Positions 1-7,192 are shown, counted from the first letter of the stretch. The stretch is DNA of 7,353 nucleotides from an uncultured Flavobacterium sp. (GCA_946479395.1 CAMLFV010000131.1:1-7353); one strand, 5' to 3'. Made by a program: numbers and translations. The notes: a model not told the origin generated them from the sequence alone.

Positions 1-1908
1 TGATAATGATTGAAAACCGTATCCGCCCAGAAAATAGTTCATATTGGTTGATGGTGTACTGCCAATTGTTAAACCAACATCGGCTTTTGCTTCTACCGAA
101 ACTCGATCGTAGAATGTTTTTACAGTTCCCAATTCTCCGTTAATCTGTGTAAAAGGCTCAAAGTTTTCATTATAATCTGATGAGAAAATAGTGTGCTTCA
201 CTTCGGCATTAAAATTCACGCCTCGAGTTGGGAAATATTTGTTATCATAGGTATCCAAAACAACCGTAAAATAAGAGCTTATGTAATGGCTATTGTCTAA
301 CCAATGTTTCTCAAGATTTAGGTTTGATATATCAACAATTTGGTATTTATGTTCTAGTCCCAAACCAATTACAAATTTGTCGTTATAGTAATTTTGCAAG
401 TACAAACGGTTGGTTAAATCGTTAAAATCGGCATTAAAAATATCTACTCCTAATAATTGTTCAGATACTGCGCCATTTGCATAAGGTTGGGTATTATACT
501 TGAATTTATTTAAACGACTTTGTGCACCAAAACTCCAACGGAAACCATTATCAACCAAATAATTGAAATTATATCGAATATTATCGCCAAAAATAAAATC
601 GAGTGATGCTACATCGTTTCTAAAAAGCAGCTTTTTTTGGGTAACGTTAACCAACGCGGCACTTTTATAAAGATTATCGAAATGCAGACCAAACTTTAAG
701 AACCTATTTATTGTATTTTCTTTCAAATTCAAAACTAAATTGTCACCTTCTCCATCAGCTTTTTCAAAATGATAATTAATTCCGCTAAAATTCTGAGTTG
801 CATTTAGGTTTGTAATACCATTTTCTAATCTTTTAAACGATACACATTCGTCTTTAAAATAACCCAGTTTTCCAAAAACATAATCTTTGTTGTAATTTTT
901 TAACTTGTTCATGCTAACCGAATGGATATGAATATCGTCGGTAAACATATAATCGGGCAATTTTGGTTTTTTATAATTACTACTGATTTGTTGTAATTGA
1001 GGTATTTTTTCTTTGGCGGCCGCAATTCCCTTTTGAATGATCTCGTTTCCCTTATCGAATGTTACCACCGAAAAAGTAGAAATATCGGGTTTAATGTAGA
1101 TATCAGTTTGCTTTTTCTTCTCGTCCATGCCACCATACATGCCATAATTGGCAATTTGCATTAAAATATCCAAAGCTCCTTTTATGTTTTCTCGATCCTT
1201 TTTACCGTCTTGCACATCAACACCAATAATAATGTCGATGCCTTTATCGCGAAGTTCCTGAATGGGATAATTATTAACCACACCGCCATCAATCAACAAA
1301 CGATCATCAATTTCAACAGGCGTGTAAAGCGACGGAAATGCGCCACTTGCCAAGATGCTTTGCGGTAAATTACCTTTTTCTAACACAACGGCTTCGCCCG
1401 AAACTACATCGGTTGCAATACAAAGAAACGGAATGGAAAGTTTAGAAAAATCATGCTCGTAGCGTACATGAGCCAACAATTTATTGAGCAGATTATAGTT
1501 GTACATTCCTTTAGAAAGCGATACCGGACTACCTATCTTGAAATCATCAAACGGAAGCTGCAACGCATAAATTTCATCGTTTCGCTTTTCGTAAAACGAT
1601 TTTGAATTTCTAGGGATATAATCTTGTAAAAGTGCATCGGCATCCACCGATTGAAAGATAGAATCTAACTGTGATGCATTGTAGCCCGATGCGTACAAAC
1701 CGCCAATAATAGCACCCATGCTGGTTCCGCCAATATAATCGATTTTTACACCTTGTTCTTCTAAAACCTTTAAAACGCCAATGTGCGCCAACCCTTTTGC
1801 CCCGCCACCACTTAATACCAAACCAACTTTAGGACGTTGATTTTCTTGGGCAAAAGCCGGAAAGCATGTTGTAAAAAGAAACAAGCATCCAAGGAAAAGT
1901 TTCATCAT
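1..1908 (-). CDS. Patatin-like phospholipase fused to POTRA and outer membrane beta barrel (type Vd autotransporter-like), C-terminus cut by window edge
   Basis: I translated this frame by hand from 1908 to base 1: 636 codons with no stop, so the 3' end lies beyond the window. Residues 1-20 form a signal peptide ending AFA before Gln21. The patatin hydrolase domain covers about residues 26-220. It has the oxyanion-hole motif SGGGAKG (33-39), the nucleophile elbow GTSMG with Ser63, and the DGG motif with Asp207, so the Ser-Asp dyad is intact and the enzyme is probably an active lipid acyl hydrolase. Residues about 320-397 look like one POTRA domain. From about 397 onward, alternating aromatic/polar beta-strands ending with NYFLGGYGF resemble a BamA/TpsB-type barrel. 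PlpD and FplA have this order, and their hydrolase is carried to the cell surface. By comparison with such fusions roughly 100 residues are missing here. The start may be either of two adjacent ATG codons (1908 or 1905). The gene is separated from the export operon by a terminator. The fold and active site are seen; the substrate and surface location are inferred. Confidence 0.93.
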   Translation of the reverse strand, partial: MMKLFLGCLFLFTTCFPAFAQENQRPKVGLVLSGGGAKGLAHIGVLKVLEEQGVKIDYIGGTSMGAIIGGLYASGYNASQLDSIFQSVDADALLQDYIPRNSKSFYEKRNDEIYALQLPFDDFKIGSPVSLSKGMYNYNLLNKLLAHVRYEHDFSKLSIPFLCIATDVVSGEAVVLEKGNLPQSILASGAFPSLYTPVEIDDRLLIDGGVVNNYPIQELRDKGIDIIIGVDVQDGKKDRENIKGALDILMQIANYGMYGGMDEKKKQTDIYIKPDISTFSVVTFDKGNEIIQKGIAAAKEKIPQLQQISSNYKKPKLPDYMFTDDIHIHSVSMNKLKNYNKDYVFGKLGYFKDECVSFKRLENGITNLNATQNFSGINYHFEKADGEGDNLVLNLKENTINRFLKFGLHFDNLYKSAALVNVTQKKLLFRNDVASLDFIFGDNIRYNFNYLVDNGFRWSFGAQSRLNKFKYNTQPYANGAVSEQLLGVDIFNADFNDLTNRLYLQNYYNDKFVIGLGLEHKYQIVDISNLNLEKHWLDNSHYISSYFTVVLDTYDNKYFPTRGVNFNAEVKHTIFSSDYNENFEPFTQINGELGTVKTFYDRVSVEAKADVGLTIGSTPSTNMNYFLGGYGFQSLS

Positions 1909-1939
1909 GGCTGTTTAGGTTTTGGTTTTTGGTGTTCAT

Positions 1940-1966
1940 CAAATTTAACTAATTTTAGTTACAAAA
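1940..1966 (-). promoter_or_regulatory. Candidate Bacteroidetes-type promoter for the patatin gene
   Basis: On the minus strand, bases 1947-1940 read TAAATTTG, an exact match to the Bacteroidetes/Flavobacterium -7 consensus TAnnTTTG. A TTTTG lies upstream at 1966-1962, but only 14 nt separate the two, shorter than the usual 17-23 nt, so the -33 element is doubtful. The position fits: it is downstream of the preceding operon's terminator and about 31 nt before the first ATG. The leader that follows is A/C-rich with no Shine-Dalgarno sequence. Confidence 0.45.
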
Positions 1967-1995
1967 CAGTATTCCCAAATGCTAAAGTATGGTAT

Positions 1996-2023
1996 AAAAA
2001 AAGCTTCCGGTTAGGGAAGCTTT
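1996..2023 (-). terminator. Intrinsic terminator of the export operon
   Basis: Read on the minus strand, AAAGCTTCC (2023-2015), a 6-nt loop CTAACC (2014-2009) and GGAAGCTTT (2008-2000) form a perfect 9-bp stem. The transcript continues as U, giving seven consecutive U from 2002 to 1996. The stem begins 5 nt after the TAA stop of the channel gene. An A/T-rich flank at 2024-2030 (aattttt on the plus strand) would give a U-rich tail in the other direction, but no plus-strand gene converges here. It isolates the pump operon from the patatin gene. Confidence 0.9.
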
Positions 2024-2028
2024 AATTT

Positions 2029-3384
2029 TTAATCTCTCACAATAATCGGAATTCCAAAATAAAACTCTAATATACGGGTGCGGAACAAATAATCGTATTT
2101 TGTGCGCAGTAAATCAGATTGCGTGTTTACCAAAAGTGTTTGTGACTGGTTGTAATCAAAGGCTGTTGCCATTCCGTTTTCGTAACGTTCGGTAATATAA
2201 CGAAAAGCTTCTTCGCGTGCCTTTAGCATTTCTCTTGTAGCCAGAAAAGTTTCCATAGCACCTTTTGCATCGGCGTAAGCTGTGTAAATGTTTCGCTCTA
2301 AATCTAATTCGGTTTGTTCTAATGCCAATATGTTTTTTTCCAGATTTACTTTGCTTCGCTCTACATTGTTTCTAACCGAAAATCCGTTGAAAATTGGAAT
2401 GTTTAACTGCAACCCAAAATTGTGTCCTTTAAACATATCTAACTGTTCAAAAAACGGCGGAGGTGACATTACACCACCCAAACCGTTGGGAACATTGGCG
2501 TACGAAACACGCGAACTAAAACTGTAAAAACCAACCAATGAGGGCATACGAGCGCCTTTTGCAATATCAACATCTTTTTCGGCGATTTTCACGTTGTTTT
2601 CGGCGATCTTCAATTCGGTACGTTCTTGTTTTGCTTTTAGATAGATGGTTTCCGGCGTTTCAAAAAAGATCGAATTTGCCTGAAATTCATATTCCACATC
2701 GGCAATATCAAAATCTTTAAAATCTTCCATTTGTAACAACTGCGCCAAACTCATTTTAGAAACAATCAAAGCATATTCTGCCTGAATAATTCGTTGTTTG
2801 CCAGTTGCTAAAGTCGCTTTCATATCGTACAAATCGCCACTTGGAATCATACCGGCATCAACCAAAGCTTCTGATCTTACCAATTGTAAACTATCCGCTT
2901 CGAACTGCTGTTTTTGAACCTTATGATTTTCCTTATTGAACAAAATCTGCAAATAGGCATTTACCACATTCAACGCCACATCTTCTTCCATTTTTAAATG
3001 TTGGTATTGCGAAGATATTACAGCCAGTTTTGATCGGCGAAAACGGTTCTGGTTTTGCAATCCTTTAAAAATATCGACACCCGCAGTTGCACCAACCGAA
3101 GTAAACTGTGTAGTTTGATTTTCTAACAAACCCGTTGTAATGTTGGTATTTAAACCAATGTTCCACGAGTGCGATGCCGATGCGTTGAATGTTGGCAGAA
3201 AGCTACCAAAGGCATCTTTTTCATCAATCGCAGCCAGTTTATTGTCTAATTCTATTTGTTTTATAGATACGTTATTTTCCATGGCATGTGCTACGCATTC
3301 TTCTAACGTCCATTTTTTCTGGGCAAACGAATTTCCTGCCCAAAAAACACAAATTGCAATAATTATTTTTGATATTATTTTCAT
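2029..3384 (-). CDS. TolC-family outer membrane efflux channel
   Basis: This is the outer membrane exit duct of the tripartite ABC pump encoded by this operon; TolC proteins trimerise into a barrel with a long periplasmic alpha-helical tunnel. The 451 residues fit the family's usual size. Residues 1-21 are a signal peptide ending SFA, and the mature protein opens with WTLEECV (25-31), the usual start of Bacteroidetes TolC homologues. Two outer-membrane-efflux repeats follow, about residues 27-217 and 245-445. Each has long heptad-like helices and a beta hairpin, the second near residues 280-335, where the conserved NIPIFNGFSVRNNVERSK segment marks the strand-to-helix return. There is no N-terminal lipobox, so it is probably not lipidated. 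It is the last gene of the operon, 71 nt after the adaptor gene, and is followed at once by a terminator. The ATG at 3384 is the only start that gives a complete signal peptide. The substrate is unknown. Confidence 0.96.
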   Translation of the reverse strand: MKIISKIIIAICVFWAGNSFAQKKWTLEECVAHAMENNVSIKQIELDNKLAAIDEKDAFGSFLPTFNASASHSWNIGLNTNITTGLLENQTTQFTSVGATAGVDIFKGLQNQNRFRRSKLAVISSQYQHLKMEEDVALNVVNAYLQILFNKENHKVQKQQFEADSLQLVRSEALVDAGMIPSGDLYDMKATLATGKQRIIQAEYALIVSKMSLAQLLQMEDFKDFDIADVEYEFQANSIFFETPETIYLKAKQERTELKIAENNVKIAEKDVDIAKGARMPSLVGFYSFSSRVSYANVPNGLGGVMSPPPFFEQLDMFKGHNFGLQLNIPIFNGFSVRNNVERSKVNLEKNILALEQTELDLERNIYTAYADAKGAMETFLATREMLKAREEAFRYITERYENGMATAFDYNQSQTLLVNTQSDLLRTKYDYLFRTRILEFYFGIPIIVRD

Positions 3385-3456
3385 GTTTTATTGTTTAACC
3401 GTTTAATTGTTAATGTGTTTAACCGATTAATCGATTCAACAAATCAACGATTCAAC
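3385..3456 (-). repeat. Nine-unit degenerate 8-nt tandem repeat filling the adaptor-channel spacer
   Basis: On the plus strand the spacer divides without remainder into nine 8-nt units: gttttatt, gtttaacc, gtttaatt, gttaatgt, gtttaacc, gattaatc, gattcaac, aaatcaac, gattcaac. Units 2 and 5 are identical, as are 7 and 9. The first base is G in eight of nine units and the third is T in eight of nine. The array runs from the base before the channel gene's ATG to the last base of the adaptor gene's TAG stop. Unit 6 (3425-3432) is a perfect palindrome, and units 7-9 look like the other orientation of units 1-5. No TAnnTTTG promoter element is visible. The function is unknown. Confidence 0.8.
3417..3440 (-). 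other. Possible mRNA hairpin within the 8-nt repeat array
   Basis: In the minus-strand transcript, GUUGAAUC (3440-3433), GAUUAAUC (3432-3425) and GGUUAAAC (3424-3417) can fold on themselves. The stem has ten positions with one G/A mismatch and one G-U pair, closed by a UUAA loop. No U-run follows, so it is not a standard terminator. It could affect mRNA processing or stability between the adaptor and channel cistrons. That role is inference, and the stem is AU-rich and weak. Confidence 0.4.
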
Positions 3457-4553
3457 TACTTTTTCACCTGATTCCAAACTTTAACCTTATCGTTTTTGGT
3501 AATTCCCTTTTTAATTTCCACGTAAATACCGTCGCTAACGCCTAATTCAACTGTTCTACGTTCAAATTTCTGCGGACTAACCTCAACTTCTACAAACGAT
3601 TTTTTGGTTTTTTCGTCGTACTGAACCAAACCTTCTTTTATTGCCAGCACATTATCGGCTTTTGAAAGGATGATCGACGCATTGGCACTTAATCCCGAAC
3701 GTATAAAAGTATCGTCTTTATTAACCAACGTTCCTTTAATTGGAAACTGCATAGCACCGTTTTCGTTCACACCTTTTGGAGCGATATAATCTAAAACAGC
3801 CTCGAATTTCTTGTTTTCAATGGCACCAACAGTAATTTCTAAAGGAAGACCTAATTTGATTTTTCCTACTTCAGATTCGTCTAATTTTCCTTCAAAAATC
3901 ATGTTACCAACATCAGCCAAACTTGCAATGGTAGTTCCTTCGTTAAAATTATTTGCTTCGATTACCTGATTTCCTTTTTTAACGGGAATATCTAATACCA
4001 TACCCGAAACCGTAGAACGAATAAGGGTTTGCGCAATATTACCCATACCTTTCGTTGTACCGGTTCTAATAATTTCAGCACTTTGTAACATGGCGCTGTA
4101 GGTTTGCTGTGCTTGTTTGTAAGCTGTTTCCGCAGTATCAAAATCGTTTGCAGAAATTACGCCTTTATTGAACAATGTTCTTTGACGTTCGAACACTTTG
4201 CGCTGGTTTTCTAAATCAATTTTTGCCGTACTAATCTGATTGTTGGCAGAGTTTAAGCTTGATACATTTGGTACTACTTTAATTTTTGCAATTAAATCGC
4301 CCGATTTTACGTAATCGCCGGCTTCTACATATACCTCATCGATAATTCCTGAAATATTTGGTTTAATTAATACTTCTTCTTTAGGGTTGATGTTTCCTGT
4401 AGCAACGGTGCTTTTAGAGATCGATCGAACTTCGGCTTTTTCGGTTTCATAAACCACCGGCGGTTGCGAATTTTTTTGATACAACCAAAATAATGCGCCT
4501 GCAAAAGCTATTGCTAAAAAGACTAAAATTGAAATGGTACAACCTTTTTTCAT
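3456..4553 (-). CDS. Periplasmic adaptor (membrane fusion protein) of the HlyD/MacA type
   Basis: It connects the inner-membrane ABC permeases to the TolC channel. The protein has 365 residues, typical for MacA-like adaptors. A membrane anchor spans about residues 7-25; Cys5 is not in a lipobox, so it is anchored by a helix rather than lipid. The two halves of the biotinyl/lipoyl-like domain lie at about 60-95 (IDEVYVEAGDYVKSGD) and 178-215 (SGMVLDIPVKKGNQV), and between them is an alpha-helical hairpin (about 100-165). The hairpin tip carries Arg123, Leu127 and Ser134, with the R-x3-L-x6-S spacing of the RLS motif that AcrA and MacA use to dock onto TolC. A beta-barrel domain (about 218-300) and a membrane-proximal domain (about 300-360) complete it. 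The gene lies 121 nt after permease 2. The start at 4553 follows an A-rich leader without a Shine-Dalgarno sequence. Family and role are firm; the cargo is unknown. Confidence 0.96.
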   Translation of the reverse strand: MKKGCTISILVFLAIAFAGALFWLYQKNSQPPVVYETEKAEVRSISKSTVATGNINPKEEVLIKPNISGIIDEVYVEAGDYVKSGDLIAKIKVVPNVSSLNSANNQISTAKIDLENQRKVFERQRTLFNKGVISANDFDTAETAYKQAQQTYSAMLQSAEIIRTGTTKGMGNIAQTLIRSTVSGMVLDIPVKKGNQVIEANNFNEGTTIASLADVGNMIFEGKLDESEVGKIKLGLPLEITVGAIENKKFEAVLDYIAPKGVNENGAMQFPIKGTLVNKDDTFIRSGLSANASIILSKADNVLAIKEGLVQYDEKTKKSFVEVEVSPQKFERRTVELGVSDGIYVEIKKGITKNDKVKVWNQVKK

Positions 4554-4563
4554 ATATATTTTT

Positions 4564-4629
4564 GTTTGTTTATTTGTTGATTTTTATTCGTTAATCTGTT
4601 GATTTGTTTAATTGTTGATCTGTTTGTTA
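4564..4629 (-). repeat. Degenerate 8-nt tandem repeat in the permease 2-adaptor spacer
   Basis: On the plus strand the spacer next to the adaptor start reads as GTT-led units: gttt, gtttattt, gttgattt, ttattc, gttaatct, gttgattt, gtttaatt, gttgatct, gtttgtta. The 8-nt phase is kept except for one 6-nt unit and a partial first unit. The unit gtttaatt (4606-4613) is identical to one in the 3385-3456 array. The unit gttgattt (4576-4583 and 4598-4605) occurs in that array in the opposite orientation (aaatcaac at 3441-3448). The two spacers therefore hold the same repeat family. No promoter motif was found here. Confidence 0.7.
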
Positions 4630-4640
4630 GAATACACTTC

Positions 4641-4675
4641 TATTCTCTATATTCTATTTTCTATACTCTTTATTC
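4641..4675 (-). repeat. Degenerate 7-nt tandem repeat directly after the permease 2 stop
   Basis: Five consecutive 7-nt units on the plus strand read tattctc, tatattc, tattttc, tatactc, tttattc. On the transcribed strand they read GAATAAA, GAGTATA, GAAAATA, GAATATA, GAGAATA, a purine-rich GARWATA-type repeat. The first transcribed unit begins with the last base of the permease 2 TAG stop. An 11-nt stretch (4630-4640) separates it from the 8-nt array. Function unknown; it is too A/U-rich and lacks the inverted symmetry needed for a terminator. Confidence 0.7.
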
Positions 4676-5943
4676 TACTCCGTTCGTAACGCGTCAATCG
4701 GTTTTACTCTAATGGCTGTAATAGCCGGGATTAATCCTGCTAAAAGTCCGGCAATAACTAATATTATTAACGCTATTACCACTACACCTAAATGAACACT
4801 TGGGTTTACAATAGGTATTTGATCACTGTTTGGCGCGTTTTCTAATCCAAGATTAATTAATGCCAATACGAACGATGCGAAAATGATTCCTGCCATACCT
4901 GCAATTAGTGATAACACAACTGATTCAGTCAAAATCTGTTTGATGATGACTGCCGGAGTGGCTCCTAAAGCTCTGCGGATTCCTATTTCTTGGGTTCTTT
5001 CTTTAACGATGATCAACATGATGTTTACGATACCGATAATTCCCGATCCCAAAATGAAAATTCCTACGATATACGAAACGGCAGTTAATATCGAAAACAA
5101 ACCGTTAATCTTCTTAAATTCCTGATACAAATCAAAATGCCCAATGGCTCTATCGTCTGTAGGATCTACCGTATGGCGATCTTTCAACAACTTAAAAACA
5201 TCTTCCTTTAAATCGGTAATTGGTTTATCGTCTTCAGCGGTAATAGTCATCCAACCCACAACATCGCCATAATTAAACGCCTGCTGGAAGGTTGTAAAAG
5301 GGATAAAAAGTTGTTTCTGACTTTCTTCGGCATCGCCACCCATATTCGAAATACTTTTGTACACACCAACAACTAAAAAGTTAACGCCTTGCACTTTAAT
5401 GTACGATCCTAAAGGTTCTTCGCCCGGTGCATATAATTCACGGATAACACCTTCACCAATTACAGTAACTTTTCGGTTGTTCTCGATATCGCCGTAATTA
5501 ATAAATCGCCCTTTAAGAATATCCATAGGTTGTTGCAGGATAAATTCAGGATAATCGCCATACACATTGTAAGCTCCCGTTTTTGTTCCACGTACCACAT
5601 TGTTACTTCCCCTAAAACCACCCAGCTGATTTCGTGGCGATACATACAGCAAACCGTCGATATCTCTCTTTAAAGCTTCTACATCAGGGTTTTTAAAGTT
5701 AAAGTTTCTACCCTGCGGTAACCCTTTAAACGGTTTAGATGTAGCCTGTGTCCACATAAACATGGTGTTGGTAGATAAACCACCCATTTGTCTTTTAATA
5801 CCGTTTTGCAGACCCTGACTTGCAGAAAGAAGAATTACCAGGATAAAAATTCCCCAGAAAACTCCGAATGCAGTGATCAGCGTTCTGAACGGATTGGCAG
5901 AAAGTGCCTCTATAATTTCATTCCATTTATCTCTGCTAAACAT
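4675..5943 (-). CDS. MacB-type ABC transporter permease 2 (MacB periplasmic core + FtsX domain)
   Basis: This is one of two stand-alone inner-membrane permeases of the pump. Its 422 residues show the MacB/LolC topology: helix 1 at about 22-41, a large periplasmic core (about 45-280), then helices 2-4 at about 286-313, 335-365 and 384-408. The most conserved segment is NIMLIIVKERTQEIGIRRAL (307-326), the cytoplasmic coupling region that meets the ATPase, and the protein ends with the typical IRVKPIDALRTE. There is no ATP-binding domain, unlike E. coli MacB where ATPase and permease are fused; the ATPase is encoded separately upstream. The start is 1 nt after the permease 1 stop and has a good ribosome binding site, so the two are probably co-translated. 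It is clearly a paralogue of permease 1, with the same MFS start, EEPLG motif and RHTV-P-D segment, yet divergent enough to suggest a heterodimer. Heterodimerisation and substrate are inferred or unknown. Confidence 0.95.
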   Translation of the reverse strand: MFSRDKWNEIIEALSANPFRTLITAFGVFWGIFILVILLSASQGLQNGIKRQMGGLSTNTMFMWTQATSKPFKGLPQGRNFNFKNPDVEALKRDIDGLLYVSPRNQLGGFRGSNNVVRGTKTGAYNVYGDYPEFILQQPMDILKGRFINYGDIENNRKVTVIGEGVIRELYAPGEEPLGSYIKVQGVNFLVVGVYKSISNMGGDAEESQKQLFIPFTTFQQAFNYGDVVGWMTITAEDDKPITDLKEDVFKLLKDRHTVDPTDDRAIGHFDLYQEFKKINGLFSILTAVSYIVGIFILGSGIIGIVNIMLIIVKERTQEIGIRRALGATPAVIIKQILTESVVLSLIAGMAGIIFASFVLALINLGLENAPNSDQIPIVNPSVHLGVVVIALIILVIAGLLAGLIPAITAIRVKPIDALRTE

Positions 5944-5955
5944 ACTATTCTCCTC
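5944..5955 (-). promoter_or_regulatory. Strong Shine-Dalgarno site for permease 2 inside the end of permease 1
   Basis: On the minus strand GAGGAG (5955-5950) precedes the ATG at 5943 with 6 nt between, close to the ideal position. It is formed by the last codons of permease 1 (Arg-Gly-Glu) just before its TAG stop. Good Shine-Dalgarno sequences are uncommon in Bacteroidetes, and the adaptor and channel starts here have none. It supports the 5943 start and translational coupling, but it could be a by-product of the conserved LRGE ending. Confidence 0.6.
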
Positions 5956-7192
5956 TTAATGCTACAATTGGTCTAATTTTCGCGGCACGGTATGCAGGTA
6001 CAAATCCGGCAAATGCCCCGGCAACAATCAATATAATCAGTGTGGTGATTGCCACGTTAAAATCTACTTCAGGTCGGGTAAAGAAATCGGCTTCTACGTA
6101 CGGCGCCACCACTTCCCAAACAACCAAACCAAAGATCAATCCTGAAAAACCTGCAATAACGGTTATAAAAACGGCTTCCTGCAAAATCATGGTAATAATT
6201 GAAAAAGGCGAAGCGCCTAATGCTTTTCGTATCCCGATTTCTTTGGTTCGTTCTTTAACAATAATCAGCATAATGTTTCCTACACCCACAACGCCGGCAA
6301 TAATGGTACAAATTCCCACAAACCAAAAGAACGCCTGAACACCACCCGTAATAATGTAGATGTTTTTTGCTTGTTCTAACGAGTTGTTTATATAAATTGC
6401 GCCTTGATCGTCTGGTGCAACAGTATGCCGAGCTTTAAGAAAGGTTTCCAGCTTTTGAGTGAATTCTTTTGATTCTGCAATGGCACTGTCAAAATTAGCA
6501 CTGCTGCGCATTGTAAACGCCATACTGCGAATACTATCGCCGGCACTGTACGCTTTTTGAGCTGTTGATATTGGGATAAAAACACGACTTTCTTCGCGTT
6601 CGCCACCCGGATCGGTATAAACACCAACCACTTTATAGATCATTCCCGAAACATTCAGTTCTTGTCCCAAAGGTTCTTCGCCGTTTTTAAACAGATCTGT
6701 AGCTACTTTTTTACCAATGATTACATTTTTCTCATAGTTTGAATTATCGGTATGATTGATGTATCGACCTTTAACAATGGAAGCATTTTCGATGAACTGA
6801 TAATCAGGATGAACACCTTCTACCCGATACGTTCCGGTTTCTTTTTTATAAACGATGTTACCGCTCCAAACCGAAAAAATTGCTGATTTGTATTCTATAT
6901 AATCTTTAAAAAGGGTTGTTGCCAAATCGTAATCGGCATTATGTAGTTGCACTTCGCGCCCAACACCCAAACCTTTATATTCTTTTTGCGTAACACCCGG
7001 CCAAACCGAAATTCTATTCACAGCATCTTGTTCAAACTGCTTTTGAATTCCGTTCTGTATTCCGTTTCCGGCACCCAGAAGTATCACCAAAATAAAGATT
7101 CCCGAAGCAACAGAAACGCCGGTTAAAGCCGTGCGGAGCTTGTTTTTATAAAGCCCTTCGAATATTTCCTGCCAACGTTCAATACTAAACAT
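5945..7192 (-). CDS. MacB-type ABC transporter permease 1 (MacB periplasmic core + FtsX domain)
   Basis: This is the first inner-membrane permease of the pump, 415 residues. Helix 1 lies at about 22-41 (GIFILVILLGAGNG region), a MacB periplasmic core domain fills about 45-275, and the FtsX domain carries helices 2-4 at about 287-312, 334-360 and 378-400. The coupling segment GNIMLIIVKERTKEIGIRKA (305-324) is almost identical to that of permease 2 and would contact the ATPase. As in other MacB-class proteins, the periplasmic core is expected to grip the adaptor and drive substrate through it by mechanotransmission rather than through a membrane pore. The start ATG at 7192 lies inside the end of the ATPase gene (8-nt overlap), and the stop is 1 nt before permease 2. 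The ATPase is not fused. Family assignment is firm from motifs and operon context; the pairing with permease 2 is inferred; the substrate is unknown. Confidence 0.95.
   Translation of the reverse strand: MFSIERWQEIFEGLYKNKLRTALTGVSVASGIFILVILLGAGNGIQNGIQKQFEQDAVNRISVWPGVTQKEYKGLGVGREVQLHNADYDLATTLFKDYIEYKSAIFSVWSGNIVYKKETGTYRVEGVHPDYQFIENASIVKGRYINHTDNSNYEKNVIIGKKVATDLFKNGEEPLGQELNVSGMIYKVVGVYTDPGGEREESRVFIPISTAQKAYSAGDSIRSMAFTMRSSANFDSAIAESKEFTQKLETFLKARHTVAPDDQGAIYINNSLEQAKNIYIITGGVQAFFWFVGICTIIAGVVGVGNIMLIIVKERTKEIGIRKALGASPFSIITMILQEAVFITVIAGFSGLIFGLVVWEVVAPYVEADFFTRPEVDFNVAITTLIILIVAGAFAGFVPAYRAAKIRPIVALRGE

Noticed and set aside
1912..1937. Weak 6-7-nt spacing of ACC triplets in the patatin leader
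   Set aside because: There are only three occurrences with uneven spacing, which can arise by chance in an A/C-rich leader.
1837..2025. Plus-strand open frame of 62 codons across the patatin start and the terminator
   Set aside because: It overlaps the signal peptide coding region of the patatin gene and runs through the terminator stem. The protein has no recognisable features and no ribosome binding site is evident.
3385..3456. CRISPR-like array
   Set aside because: The repeats are 8 nt, contiguous and without unique spacers, and no cas gene is present.
3456..4553. Lipoprotein signal on the adaptor (Cys5)
   Set aside because: The residues before Cys5 are Lys-Lys-Gly and no hydrophobic stretch precedes it, so there is no lipobox; the hydrophobic helix follows the cysteine and acts as an anchor.
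4554..4674. Internal promoter or riboswitch in the adaptor leader
   Set aside because: No TAnnTTTG element is found on the minus strand, and no structured conserved leader is recognisable; the spacer is nearly all short repeats.
6042..6338. Plus-strand open frame of 98 codons opposite permease 1
   Set aside because: It lies wholly antisense to the most conserved FtsX region, and its composition mirrors the complementary codons. The same applies to the open frames at 4883-5125, 2288-2527, 2538-2720, 3140-3406 and 5788-5976, and to the out-of-frame minus-strand ones at 5460-5645 and 6388-6627.
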